Source: Caldilineaceae bacterium | GTDB taxonomy: Bacteria; Chloroflexota; Anaerolineae; Caldilineales; Caldilineaceae | Assembly (NCBI GenBank): GCA_022824025.1 | Contig: JAJEBF010000033.1 | Coordinates: 64,001 to 128,000 of the forward strand | Direction of reading: 5' to 3' | Length of the DNA stretch: 64,000 nucleotides | Shown here: one piece after another, positions 9,501 through 17,415 of the stretch | How the letters are laid out: each line of letters begins with the position of its first letter | Position numbering within the stretch: the first letter of the stretch is position 1 | The notes under the pieces: model-generated | What the model saw: only the letters and a program-made list of their open reading frames with translations | Databases searched by the model: none | Told to the model about the DNA's origin: nothing | Translations under genes and position numbers: made by a program

Positions 9501-10385
9501 ACGGAGGAAGCGGATGCGGGTGCGCGGTCGGTGCGGGGCGAGCGGATCGTCCGGCCACAGATTCGGGATATCGGCCATGCGTTGCCCCGCCACCCAACTT
9601 TGGCGTACCGGCGGCGGCTCCTGGCAGGCATCACGCACATCGCCGTACATCATACGGCATTGCCGCCCCATGTGGGGCCGGAGCGCATCGCCCAGACCCA
9701 CGTGGAGGAGGATCCTGCGCGGGGGAAGAGAGCCTGGCCGGGCATTGGTTACCACTATTTCATTCCTGCTGACGGCGAGATATTGCAGACCCAGCCGGTG
9801 GAGGTTCGTTCTCACCATGTGGACAGGCACAATTCATACGCGATAGGCGTCGCGTTCGCGGGCAGCTTCATGAATGGCTCTACGCCGACGCCGCAGCAGA
9901 TTCACTCCGGCGCCCGGTTGATCGCGTGGCTGTTGCAGGAGTTTGAACTGCAGACAACCAACGTCCTGGGCCACAAGGAGTTTTCGCACAACGAGACGCC
10001 TTGCCCGGGAAGTGAGTGGCAGGAAGGAATGCAGTGGCGGCATACGTTGATTACGGAGATTGAGCGCGTCCAGAGCGGCGTCGCCCCTTACCATTATGTC
10101 CTGTTCCAGTCTGAGGATGAGATGACGGCGACGATGGAGGAGGCGCGCCCGTATTTCGACGCCTTCAAGCCGGTGGCGGGCACATTTCTGGAAGACGCGC
10201 TGCAGGCGCGCTATGTGACCCTGGTCGGGTCTGGGACGGGCCCGACGGCGGAAGCGGAGCGGCGATTGGGAGATGTCGGCGTGGAGTTTGATCGGCTGGA
10301 CGACTCTGCGGCGATCTCGGCGACTGAGCGATTTTTGCAGCTGGCGCACGACGGACGCCGCTTCCGAACGCTGTTAGAGCCGTAG
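6588..10385 (+). CDS. Multidomain glycoside-hydrolase-like / Ig-like / triple PGRP-amidase protein
   Basis: 1265 residues from a GTG start, with no signal peptide visible. Domains in order: a TIM-barrel like clan GH-A glycosidases (about 1-350) with acid/base candidate Glu100 in WVIGNEMN and nucleophile candidate Glu280 in YITETDQ; a charged linker; an Ig-like NBR1-type domain (about 395-510, VTVRNTGTIAWP); then three amidase_2/PGRP domains near 595-730, 790-925 and 1010-1160. Only the third keeps the full zinc set (VHHTA, HYF, GHKEF, CPG). The first reads GMSELL and DSPG, the second GVNEFI and TSPG, so both lack the second His and the Cys. The C-terminal ~100 residues are unassigned. It overlaps no gene, but scpA begins 4 bp after its stop. 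It probably acts on peptidoglycan or other glycans. How it leaves the cell is unclear. Confidence 0.8.
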   Translation: MSSEFIFGIHDTGGEEHLRAARKTGWVVFSEVVGHDPNDLAGKDYSSFSRYGLGVIVCLNNGYFPQGTLPLSSEYSNFARRCANFVRASEGCSRWVIGNEMNYSVGRPSTAEGLALRKHVGDARSSDPTLRSLPERFSALLSAADRAAANEAAEGEELITPQLYANCYRICREAIHGLEGHEEDQVLIGAVAPWNAQTVYPGNPNGDWIKYFQDILLQCGASGCDGITLHTFTHGANPTLILDNSKLPDYPRHHCHFQAYRDFMHAIPVNMRRLPVYITETDQGGPWENVNRGWIQAAYAEIDRWNRQNSQKIQAMALYRWPQLDRWHISGKEGVIEDFRVALRHDYRWNIEAEQSQAEGEAERRADRREKRRGARAVPGWQEEDVTEEMKMGRGMVYRVQWMKGKPPSPLYPGQRVVFPVTVRNTGTIAWPAEGPQQIALGYHFFQNRKELPFPDDRPVLTKLTQDVGPGETVTFDAQLVIPDQPGNYTLVLDLVRGGETWFQEMQSDILTRWLNVSEGQPPEDEAGRGAGPEADAGVAAGRTAEAAPPPETIPPVPVRRETRSAAAPHGPAVVDIASSLPRGENPFALRTVDQIRRLVICHTSAPAGVPIQTIAQAHISQGYPGIAYHYFVLESGEILQAAPVEGVVNDEAEWSLTGVNICLEGNFDEDVPKPAQLTATARLCAWMLPRFQLTAQNVVGMSELLETDSPGRTFEDGPTWKRTLHEKIVQLLTDSPLSPPAEAVEGEAPIGQDEGRPAGGPERTPAPKPPIEDVVARLPRDPQRIVQRTAGDVEFIVINHTAAPPITPLQTIAAAFHRRLPGILYQFFIASNGGIYQTQPLLEAVDGEVPYIARAINIGFAGEFNDEIPTPAQISSGRQLIAWLMEAFPQLTLASIRGVNEFINHTSPGEQWLQGRRWKDILIDAVRGEDDGPAAADGYGAVVGEPGGQEPTRSSGVQGRGQGSEAGRVKTEEADAGARSVRGERIVRPQIRDIGHALPRHPTLAYRRRLLAGITHIAVHHTALPPHVGPERIAQTHVEEDPARGKRAWPGIGYHYFIPADGEILQTQPVEVRSHHVDRHNSYAIGVAFAGSFMNGSTPTPQQIHSGARLIAWLLQEFELQTTNVLGHKEFSHNETPCPGSEWQEGMQWRHTLITEIERVQSGVAPYHYVLFQSEDEMTATMEEARPYFDAFKPVAGTFLEDALQARYVTLVGSGTGPTAEAERRLGDVGVEFDRLDDSAAISATERFLQLAHDGRRFRTLLEP

Positions 10386-10389
10386 GGGC

Positions 10390-11130
10390 ATGGAAACAAC
10401 GCTTAACCCCTTAGGCGCCGGATACCCGGTCAGCCTTCCGGTTTTCGATGGCCCGATCGGGCTACTGCTCCATCTGATTGAACGCGAGGAACTGGATATT
10501 ACGGACGTGTCGCTGGTGGCGATTACGGACCAGTATCTGCGTGCGATTGAGTCGATGCGGGAGATCGAGCCGGAGGCGCTGACAGACTTTCTGGTTGTTG
10601 CGGCCCGCCTACTCTACATCAAGAGCCGCATGCTGTTGCCGCAGCCTGATGAGGAGGAAGAGGAGGAGGATCAGGGCGAGGCTTTGGTCCAGCAGTTGCT
10701 GGACTATCGCCGGTACAGAGAGGCGGCGGGCGAGTTGCGCCTGCGGGCGTCGATCGGGATGCGGACAGCTGCACGCGTGGCTCCGCCGCAGCTGGAGCGG
10801 CGGATGGACCTTTCGGCGTTGACGATCGAGGGGCTGGCGGCGGCGGCGCGCAAGGCGCTGCTGGCGTTGCCCGACAGCCCGGCGGCGCCGACCGTGCGCG
10901 CCTATGCGATTACGGTTGCGGAGCGAATCGAGGCGATACGAGAGCGCATCCGGAGCCAGGCGAACGGACGTGGGCGACGGCTGGCTTTTTCAGGACTCTT
11001 GTCTGAAAGCCGGAGCAGATTGGAGATCGTGGTTACGTTTCTGGCGGTATTGGAGTTGGTAAAACGGCGCGAGATCGCGGCGGAACAGGAGGAGACTTTC
11101 GGCGAGATTATGCTGCGCCGCGTGGGTTAG
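10390..11130 (+). CDS. scpA: Segregation and condensation protein A
   Basis: 246 residues, the usual length for ScpA, the kleisin subunit that bridges the heads of the SMC dimer in chromosome condensation. The N-terminal signature is clear: FDGPIGLLLHLIEREELDITDVSLVAITDQYL, then FLVVAARLLYIKSRMLLP, an acidic run of Glu/Asp (about 90-97), a helical middle, and the C-terminal winged helix with VTFLAVLELVKRREI. It starts 4 bp after the stop of the large PGRP protein with no strong ribosome site of its own, which suggests translational coupling. scpB is usually next in other bacteria but is not here, since a strong hairpin and a convergent gene follow. Confidence 0.95.
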   Translation: METTLNPLGAGYPVSLPVFDGPIGLLLHLIEREELDITDVSLVAITDQYLRAIESMREIEPEALTDFLVVAARLLYIKSRMLLPQPDEEEEEEDQGEALVQQLLDYRRYREAAGELRLRASIGMRTAARVAPPQLERRMDLSALTIEGLAAAARKALLALPDSPAAPTVRAYAITVAERIEAIRERIRSQANGRGRRLAFSGLLSESRSRLEIVVTFLAVLELVKRREIAAEQEETFGEIMLRRVG

Positions 11131-11227
11131 AAGGGCAGGGGTTACAGCGCGGCAGACGCGCTGCGCGTTTTGGGGAAGATTGCGAATTGCGGAACGGGAT
11201 TCGCGAGGGGATGGGCTGGGGTTTCGC

Positions 11228-11263
11228 GGGGGCCGGCGTCAGAATTGCCAGACGCCGGCCCCC
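11228..11263. terminator. Bidirectional terminator hairpin between scpA and acs
   Basis: A perfect 13-bp GC-rich stem (11228-11240 with 11251-11263) with a 10-base loop lies between two convergent genes. The T-tracts are weak on both sides, so some read-through is possible. Confidence 0.6.
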
Positions 11264-11281
11264 CTTGGTTCAGTTTTCGGT

Positions 11282-13213
11282 TCAGTCGGCCAGCGTGCTT
11301 ACGTCGCCGATTGGCAGGCCCTGAACCTGGGCCTTGAGCAAGCGGCGCATGATCTTGCCAGAGCGGGTCTTGGGCAGGCCGTCAACGATGTTCAGCTCGG
11401 CGGGGACGGCGATGGGCCCGACTTCGTGACGTACGTGCAGTTTGAGAGCGTCGACCAGTTCGGAACTTCCGCTGACGCCTTCGTTGAGGATACAGAATGC
11501 GTGGATGACGTTGCCGCGCAGTTCGTGGGGAATGCCGACGCAGGCGGCCTCGGCGACGTCGGGGTGGCTGACGAGGGCGCTTTCGATTTCGGCGGTGCCG
11601 AGACGGTAGCCGCTGACCTTGATGACATCATCCATGCGGCCGATGATCCAGTAGTAGCCGTCGCCGTCGCGGCGGGCGCTGTCGCCGGTGAAGTACCAGC
11701 CCTGCTGGGCAAATTCTGACCAGTACTGTTCGACATAGCGGTCGGGGTCTCCCCAGACGGTTCGCGCCATACCGGGCCAAGGGCGTTTGATGACGAGATA
11801 GCCATCTTCGTTGGCCGCGCAGGGGGAGCCGTCTTCGCGGACGACATCGGCGTCGATGCCGGTAAAGGGAAGGGTAGCGCTGCCCGGTTTCAGTGGGACG
11901 ACCGGGGTGGGCGTAATCATAAAGCCGCCGGTTTCGGTCTGCCACCAGGTATCCATAATCGGGCAGTTTTCGCGTCCGATAACGCGGTGGTACCAGCGCC
12001 ATGCTTCGGGGTTGATCGGTTCGCCGACACTGCCGAGGAGGCGCAGGCTGGAGAGGTCATGCTGTTCGGCCCATTTGTCGCCGAAGCGCATGAGGCCGCG
12101 GATGGCGGTGGGCGCGGTATAGAGGATGGAGATGCCGTACTCTTCGACGAGTTGCCAGTAGCGATTGGGGTGTGGGTAGTCGGGCGCGCCTTCATACATG
12201 AAGCCGGTCGAGCCGAGGATGAGGGGCGCGTAGACGATGTAGCTGTGCCCGGTAATCCAGCCTGGGTCGGCGGCGCACCACCAGAGATCGTCCTCTTTGA
12301 GGTCGAAAACGTACTTGAGGGTGGTGGCGGTGTAGACCTGATAGCCGCCGCAGGTATGGAGGACGCCTTTGGGTCTTCCGGTCGTGCCGGAGGTATAGAG
12401 GATGAAGAGGGGATCTTCGGCGTCCATCGGCTCGGATTCACAGATGGGGCTGGCAATCGGGAGCGCCATTTCTTCATGCCACCAGTGATCGCGGCCGGGC
12501 GTCATCTGCACATCCTGCATGGTGCGTTGGAAGACGATCACGGTTTCGACGATGGGGCTGCGCTTGACGGCCTCGTCGGAGATGTCCTTGAGGTTTACGG
12601 TTTTGCCGCGTAGCCAGGCTCCGTCGGAGGTGATGAGGACCTTTGATTGGGCGTCGTCGATGCGGCTGGCGAGGGCCTGTTCGCTGAAGCCGCCGTAGAC
12701 GACGGAGTGCACCGCGCCGATCTTGGCGACTGCGAGCATGGCGATCATCAGTTCAGGCGTCCGCCCCATGTAGATGGTGACGGTGTCTCCCTTGCCGACG
12801 CCCTTGCCTTTGAGGACGTTGGCGAACTTGTTGACCTGTTGCCATAGCTGGTAATAGCTGTAGTTCTGCCTGTCGCCGGCTTCGCCTTCGAAGATCAGGG
12901 CCAGCTTGTGTTTGCGCCAGGAATTAACGTGCCGGTCCAGTGCGTTGAAAGCGATGTTTGTTTTGCCGCCGACAAACCATTTGTAGAAAGGCGCGCCGCT
13001 GTCGTCGAGCACCTTCTCGTATGGTTCGAACCAGTCGATCAGCTCGCGTGCGCGCGCATCCCAGTAGGTCTGGGTATCTTCGAGCGCGTGGCCGCGCAGA
13101 TCGAGATAGTCGGGCACATTGGCGTTGGCGACGGTCTGCGGCTGAGGTTGGTACAGTTCGCTGTCGGCGGCTGGAACGTCGATAGCCTGACCGTTAGAGC
13201 TCTGTTCCGACAT
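11282..13213 (-). CDS. acs: Acetate--CoA ligase (AMP-forming)
   Basis: About 643 residues, the standard length of acetyl-CoA synthetase, which activates acetate through acetyl-AMP. Visible landmarks are the P-loop ILYTSGTTGRPKG, the DTWWQTETGG acetate/ATP motif, YFTGDSARRDGDGYYWIIGRMDDVIKVSGYRLGT at the hinge, and the catalytic/acetylatable Lys in LPKTRSGKIMRR near the C-terminus. I start at the ATG at 13213. The upstream ATG at 13228 would place AAGGAGAGAAG inside the coding sequence, and that string is clearly the ribosome site. A promoter-like sequence sits in the 76-bp gap after sucD, so acs may be transcribed alone. Confidence 0.96.
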   Translation of the reverse strand: MSEQSSNGQAIDVPAADSELYQPQPQTVANANVPDYLDLRGHALEDTQTYWDARARELIDWFEPYEKVLDDSGAPFYKWFVGGKTNIAFNALDRHVNSWRKHKLALIFEGEAGDRQNYSYYQLWQQVNKFANVLKGKGVGKGDTVTIYMGRTPELMIAMLAVAKIGAVHSVVYGGFSEQALASRIDDAQSKVLITSDGAWLRGKTVNLKDISDEAVKRSPIVETVIVFQRTMQDVQMTPGRDHWWHEEMALPIASPICESEPMDAEDPLFILYTSGTTGRPKGVLHTCGGYQVYTATTLKYVFDLKEDDLWWCAADPGWITGHSYIVYAPLILGSTGFMYEGAPDYPHPNRYWQLVEEYGISILYTAPTAIRGLMRFGDKWAEQHDLSSLRLLGSVGEPINPEAWRWYHRVIGRENCPIMDTWWQTETGGFMITPTPVVPLKPGSATLPFTGIDADVVREDGSPCAANEDGYLVIKRPWPGMARTVWGDPDRYVEQYWSEFAQQGWYFTGDSARRDGDGYYWIIGRMDDVIKVSGYRLGTAEIESALVSHPDVAEAACVGIPHELRGNVIHAFCILNEGVSGSSELVDALKLHVRHEVGPIAVPAELNIVDGLPKTRSGKIMRRLLKAQVQGLPIGDVSTLAD

Positions 13214-13263
13214 TCTTCTCTCCTTCATTCTGTGTCAATTGGTTCGCTGCGGGCTATGTCCTA

Positions 13264-13272
13264 ATAATAGCA
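13264..13272 (-). promoter_or_regulatory. Extended -10 promoter for acs
   Basis: Read on the minus strand, TGCTATTAT fits TGnTATnnT and lies about 51 bp upstream of the acs ATG, between sucD and acs. The 5' context CTGTGCTAT is the same as at the adenine deaminase promoter. No clear -35 box. Confidence 0.45.
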
Positions 13273-13289
13273 CAGAATTGGGCGATGGT

Positions 13290-14159
13290 TCAGACATTTT
13301 TCGCGGCCAGGTCGGCGATCTCCTCGGGATGGCGGGCGATGGCGACGCCGGCGTCCTGAAGCGCTTCGATTTTTTCGGCGGCGGTGCCTTCGCCGCCGGA
13401 GATGATGGCTCCGGCGTGGCCCATGCGCTTGCCTGGCGGGGCGGTCTGACCGGCGATGAAGGCGGTGACGGGCTTGCTCATTTCGGTTCGGATGAAGTCG
13501 GCGGCGACCTGCTCGTCGGCCCCGCCGATCTCCCCGATCAGGACGACCTGTTCAGTGCCGGCGTCGCGTTCGAACATCTGCAGGACGTCGAGGAAGTTGA
13601 GCCCTTTGATGGGGTCGCCGCCGATGCCGACGGCGGTGCTTTGGCCGATTCCTCGTTCCGTAAGCGCATAGATGACTTCGTAGGTGAGGGTGCCCGAGCG
13701 GCTGACGATGCCGACGTTGCCTGGCGTGTGAATGTGTCCGGCCATGATGCCGACTTTGGCAGAGCCGGGGGAGATGAGGCCAGGGCAGTTGGGGCCGATG
13801 AGAAGGGAGTCGGTTGAATCGATGAAGGCGCGGGCGCGGGCCATGTCGAGGGCGGGGATGTTTTCCGTGATGCAGACGATGAGAGCGACACCGGCGTCTG
13901 CGGCTTCGAGCAGGGCGTCGACGGCGAAGGCGGCGGGGACGAAGATGATGCTGGCATTGGCGTCGGTCGTGGCGACGGCTTCGTGGACGGTATCGAAAAC
14001 GGGCGTGTTGCCGACGGCCCACTGTCCGCCGCGTCCCGGCACGGCGCCGGCGACGACATTTGTGCCGTACTGGATCATCTGCTGTGCGTGGAAGGCGCCC
14101 TGGCTTCCGGTGATGCCCTGCACCAGAAGGCGGGTTTCATTGTCAACAAGGATACTCAT
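13290..14159 (-). CDS. sucD: Succinate--CoA ligase, alpha subunit
   Basis: 289 residues, the usual length. This subunit carries the phosphorylated histidine of the TCA-cycle enzyme that converts succinyl-CoA to succinate with ATP or GTP formation. The CoA-binding fold starts with [29 protein letters not shown] and the active His in [15 protein letters not shown] are present. Its ATG overlaps the last four bases of sucC (ATGA), so the pair is translationally coupled, matching the alpha2beta2 or alpha-beta complex. Confidence 0.97.
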   Translation of the reverse strand: MSILVDNETRLLVQGITGSQGAFHAQQMIQYGTNVVAGAVPGRGGQWAVGNTPVFDTVHEAVATTDANASIIFVPAAFAVDALLEAADAGVALIVCITENIPALDMARARAFIDSTDSLLIGPNCPGLISPGSAKVGIMAGHIHTPGNVGIVSRSGTLTYEVIYALTERGIGQSTAVGIGGDPIKGLNFLDVLQMFERDAGTEQVVLIGEIGGADEQVAADFIRTEMSKPVTAFIAGQTAPPGKRMGHAGAIISGGEGTAAEKIEALQDAGVAIARHPEEIADLAAKNV

Positions 14160-15298
14160 GCGCCTTCTCCTTTGGCGGCGGCGACGGCCATTTGGACAGC
14201 TTCGGACAGCCTGTTGGCAGATGGAAGATTGGATGCGGCCAGGATTTGACGGCCTTCATCCTCGTTCACGCCGACCATGCGCACGACGATAGGCACTTCC
14301 ACGTTGAGGCTGGTGATGGCTTCAACGATGCCCTTGGCGACTTCATCGCAGCGGGTGATGCCGCCGAAGATGTTGATGAGAACGGCTTTGACGCGGGCAT
14401 CGCGGAGGATGATGCGAAGGGCGGCGAGAACTTTGTCGGCGCCGGCTCCGCCGCCGATGTCAAGGAAGTTGGCCGGGTTGCCGCCGTAGAGTTTGATTAT
14501 GTCCATTGTGGCCATGGCAAGGCCGGCTCCGTTGACCATGCAGCCGATTTCGCCATCAAGGTCGATGTAGCTGAGCCCGGACTCGCGGGCCTCGGCCTCG
14601 GTGGGGCTGTCTTCATCGGGGTCGCGCAAGGCGGCGAGCTGCTCCTGGCGCGGGAGGGCGCTGTCGTCGAGCAGGATTTTGCCGTCAACGGCCTGGAGCT
14701 GGTTGTCGCCGTTAATGACGAGGGGATTGATTTCGGCGAGGCTGGCGTCGCTCTCGACGAAGGCCTGGTAGAGGCTGAGGGCGATTCTTGTAAAGGCGGC
14801 GATGTGCTCTTTGGGAAGGCCGATGCCGTAGGCGAGCTGGCGGGCCTGGAACCCCTGCATGCCCAGAAGCGGATGGACGTGAACGGTGATGATTTTTTCA
14901 GGTGTTTGGGCGGCCACTTCTTCGATTTCGACGCCGCCTTCGCTGCTGGCCATGATGGCCACTTTGCGGGCGCTGCGGTCAAGGACGGCGCCCAGATAGA
15001 TTTCAGAACGGATGTCGGCGGCCTCGTCCACCAACACCTGCTTCACTGTCAGCCCTTTGATGTCCATGCCGAGGATATGACCTGCCACTTCCTCGGCTTC
15101 ATCAGGGGTGCGCGCCAGCTTGATGCCGCCGGCTTTACCCCGTCCCCCGACCAACACCTGGCTCTTGATGACGACCGGTTTGCCGATCCCCTCGGCGATG
15201 GCGCGCGCCTGGGCCGGCGTTGTTGCGACCTCACCGCTGGGGATGGGGACGCCGTATTGGGCGAAGACTCGTTTCGACTGGTATTCGTGTAACTTCAA
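14156..15298 (-). CDS. sucC: Succinate--CoA ligase, beta subunit
   Basis: 380 residues with an ATP-grasp domain at the N-terminus ([36 protein letters not shown]) and the C-terminal ligase domain ([41 protein letters not shown]). It binds nucleotide and succinate and works with the sucD product encoded directly downstream. The start codon is TTG at 15298, preceded by GAGGAG seven bases away. No ATG nearby would keep the conserved N-terminus. Confidence 0.96.
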   Translation of the reverse strand: MKLHEYQSKRVFAQYGVPIPSGEVATTPAQARAIAEGIGKPVVIKSQVLVGGRGKAGGIKLARTPDEAEEVAGHILGMDIKGLTVKQVLVDEAADIRSEIYLGAVLDRSARKVAIMASSEGGVEIEEVAAQTPEKIITVHVHPLLGMQGFQARQLAYGIGLPKEHIAAFTRIALSLYQAFVESDASLAEINPLVINGDNQLQAVDGKILLDDSALPRQEQLAALRDPDEDSPTEAEARESGLSYIDLDGEIGCMVNGAGLAMATMDIIKLYGGNPANFLDIGGGAGADKVLAALRIILRDARVKAVLINIFGGITRCDEVAKGIVEAITSLNVEVPIVVRMVGVNEDEGRQILAASNLPSANRLSEAVQMAVAAAKGEGA

Positions 15299-15414
15299 GA
15301 CAGGACTCCTCTTCGATCACGAGATAGATGGTGGCGTAAATGGAATGCGCTATGGTTTGAGGCCGCGGGGCGGGCCCGGATGGGCGTCACCCGTACGGCG
15401 AGTCGGCGATCGGG

Positions 15415-16320
15415 TCAGCCCTTCAGTCCTGTGAGAGCGATGCCTCTGATAATCTGACGTTGGAAGACCAGGAAGATGATGAGCAGAGGGATACTTGCCA
15501 GGCTGGCGGCGGTCATAATTCTCTCCCAATGGGTCGTGGATTCGCCGCGGAAGAAGCTCAGGCCGACGGGCAGTGTATAGAATTCGCGGCTGTTGGCCAG
15601 AATGAGAGGCCACAGGTAGGCATTCCAGTTGCCGATAAAGTTGAAGATCGCCAGGGCGGCGATGGCCGGTTTGACCAGTGGCGCGGCGATGCGCCACCAG
15701 ATGCCGAATTCGTTCATGCCATCAATACGGGCGGCGTCCAGGAGCTCGTTGGGGACGCCGTCGAAGAATTGACGCATGAGAAAGATGCCGGCCGCGGTGA
15801 TGACACCGGGGAAGGCGATTCCCCAGTATTGGGCGTAGCCGATGTGCCAGCTCCAATTTACGCTCATGGTGAACCAGGGGATGATGAGCATTTCAGTGGG
15901 GATCATCAGGGTGCCGAGCATGCCGATGAAGATGATATTTTTGCCGGGAAAGTTGAACTTATTAAGCGTGTAACCGACCAGAGTGTCAAAGAAAACGACG
16001 CTGACGGTGCTGATCGTTGCGACGATGATGCTGTTGAGGTACCAGCGTTCGAAGCTGCTGGTATTGAGTACATTCGAGTAGTTCTGGAGGGTGGGATTTT
16101 CGGGGAAGAAGGAGAAGTTGACCAGTTCCGGGGGCGGCTTCACACTGGTCAGGATCATCCAGAAGAAAGGCGTGACCATGCAGATGCCGCCGATGGTGAG
16201 CAGGAGATACGCCAGGAGGAGCGTCCAACCGAATCGCCGGCTTCCTTTGCCGCGAGAGGGACTGAAGCGGTCGATGTTTTGCAGGGCGCCGCTGTTCCCG
16301 ATGTCTGCTGTAGTAGCCAT
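15415..16320 (-). CDS. CUT1 sugar ABC transporter permease, MalG type
   Basis: 301 residues with six hydrophobic segments. The EAA-type cytoplasmic loop reads ELLDAARIDGMNEFGIWWRIAAPLVKPA (about 200-227), which contacts the ATPase. The C-terminus ends RGIALTGLKG, typical of MalG/UgpE proteins. It is the last gene of a minus-strand operon (kinase, amidohydrolase, binding protein, MalF-like, MalG-like), 26 bp after the MalF-like gene. No ATPase gene is nearby, so a shared MsmK-type ATPase encoded elsewhere is likely. Confidence 0.93.
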   Translation of the reverse strand: MATTADIGNSGALQNIDRFSPSRGKGSRRFGWTLLLAYLLLTIGGICMVTPFFWMILTSVKPPPELVNFSFFPENPTLQNYSNVLNTSSFERWYLNSIIVATISTVSVVFFDTLVGYTLNKFNFPGKNIIFIGMLGTLMIPTEMLIIPWFTMSVNWSWHIGYAQYWGIAFPGVITAAGIFLMRQFFDGVPNELLDAARIDGMNEFGIWWRIAAPLVKPAIAALAIFNFIGNWNAYLWPLILANSREFYTLPVGLSFFRGESTTHWERIMTAASLASIPLLIIFLVFQRQIIRGIALTGLKG

Positions 16321-16346
16321 GTTTTGAGAATCCTGGACGACCCTGG

Positions 16347-17252
16347 TCAGTATTCCACGCGTCGCGAGAAGAAGCGCAGTTGAATAATTGTTATCAGCAG
16401 GATGAGAAAGAAGAGTAACACTGTGAGAGCGCCGGCGTAACCCATTTTGTAGCTGGAAAACCCTTCGCGATAGACCTCCAGGACGACGGTGGTGGTGCTT
16501 TTGAGCGGTCCTCCGGTCCCTTGCGGGCTCATATTCTGGACAAGAGCGAAGAGCCGCAGGTAGGAGATTGTGCCGAGAACGGTGAGGTAGACGATGATCG
16601 GATTGAGAAGGGGAAGGGTTATGCGCCAGAAGAGCTGCCAGGCGTTGGCCCCGTCGATGCGGGCGGCTTCGTAGTAGTGGGCTGGAATCTGCTGGATACC
16701 TGCCAGAAAGATGATGACGGCAAAGCCGAGGTTCTGCCAGACGGCCACTGCGGTGATGGAAGGCAGGGCCTGGGCGGGGCTCTTGGTGAAGGGCTGCTGG
16801 GGCAGGCCAACCACGTCCAGGGCCTGATTGATGAGGCCGGTTTCGGGCTGGTAGAGCCAGTTCCAGACAAAGGCGACGGCGACGGCAGAGGTGACGTAGG
16901 GCGCGAAATAGGCGACGCGATAGAGGGCGGAAAGGCGGCGGATTTGGGCGAGGAGAAGGGCGATGGCCAGGGCGAGCACAAGTTGGGTGGGCACGCCGAA
17001 GAGGACATAGCGCACTGTATTGGAAAAGGCGGCCGTTACCGAGCTCCGGGGTTTGCCGGCATCCTCCCAGATCTCCTGATAGTTTTCCAAACCGACCCAG
17101 GGGCCGGATCCTTCAAACACATTCCAGTCTCGGAAGCTGACGTTGAAGGCGAGGATGGTCGGATACCAGCGGATGACGACAAAGAAGACCAGGGCTACGC
17201 TCATGAAGACATAGGCCCAGATGATTTGGCGCTGTTGGAGGGTTAAACGCAT
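16347..17252 (-). CDS. CUT1 sugar ABC transporter permease, MalF type
   Basis: 301 residues, first permease of the pair. Membrane segments begin at about residue 10 (IIWAYVFMSVALVFFVV). The EAA loop reads HYYEAARIDGANAWQLFWRITLPLLNPI (about 191-218). It would form a heterodimeric channel with the MalG-like protein encoded just downstream and receive substrate from the lipoprotein encoded upstream. A 163-bp gap with a stable hairpin separates it from the binding-protein gene. Confidence 0.93.
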   Translation of the reverse strand: MRLTLQQRQIIWAYVFMSVALVFFVVIRWYPTILAFNVSFRDWNVFEGSGPWVGLENYQEIWEDAGKPRSSVTAAFSNTVRYVLFGVPTQLVLALAIALLLAQIRRLSALYRVAYFAPYVTSAVAVAFVWNWLYQPETGLINQALDVVGLPQQPFTKSPAQALPSITAVAVWQNLGFAVIIFLAGIQQIPAHYYEAARIDGANAWQLFWRITLPLLNPIIVYLTVLGTISYLRLFALVQNMSPQGTGGPLKSTTTVVLEVYREGFSSYKMGYAGALTVLLFFLILLITIIQLRFFSRRVEY

Positions 17253-17358
17253 GGAGCTATACCATCTTTTAGGCGGCGCGTCGCGGCCTGGATGCCGGGC
17301 GAAGCCAATATCGGGACCCGAGAGCGGGCCGTGGTTCAGCTGAACGAGAAGGCGAGAG

Positions 17359-17394
17359 GCGGGAGGATGGCCTGGCGTTCCGGCACCCTCCCGC
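17359..17394 (-). other. Intercistronic hairpin between binding-protein and permease genes
   Basis: An 8-bp GC-rich stem (17359-17366 with 17387-17394), extendable by a G-U and an A-T pair, lies between the substrate-binding gene and the permeases. There is no T-run on the minus strand. Such hairpins commonly stabilise the upstream mRNA, so that binding protein exceeds permease. That role is inferred. Confidence 0.5.
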
Positions 17395-17415
17395 TTCGCG
17401 CTGTCGAATGCAGGA

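Noticed and set aside
6960-9830. Minus-strand open frame of 956 codons
   Set aside because: Antisense to the GH/PGRP fusion with clear domains on the plus strand; its composition is typical of a shadow frame.
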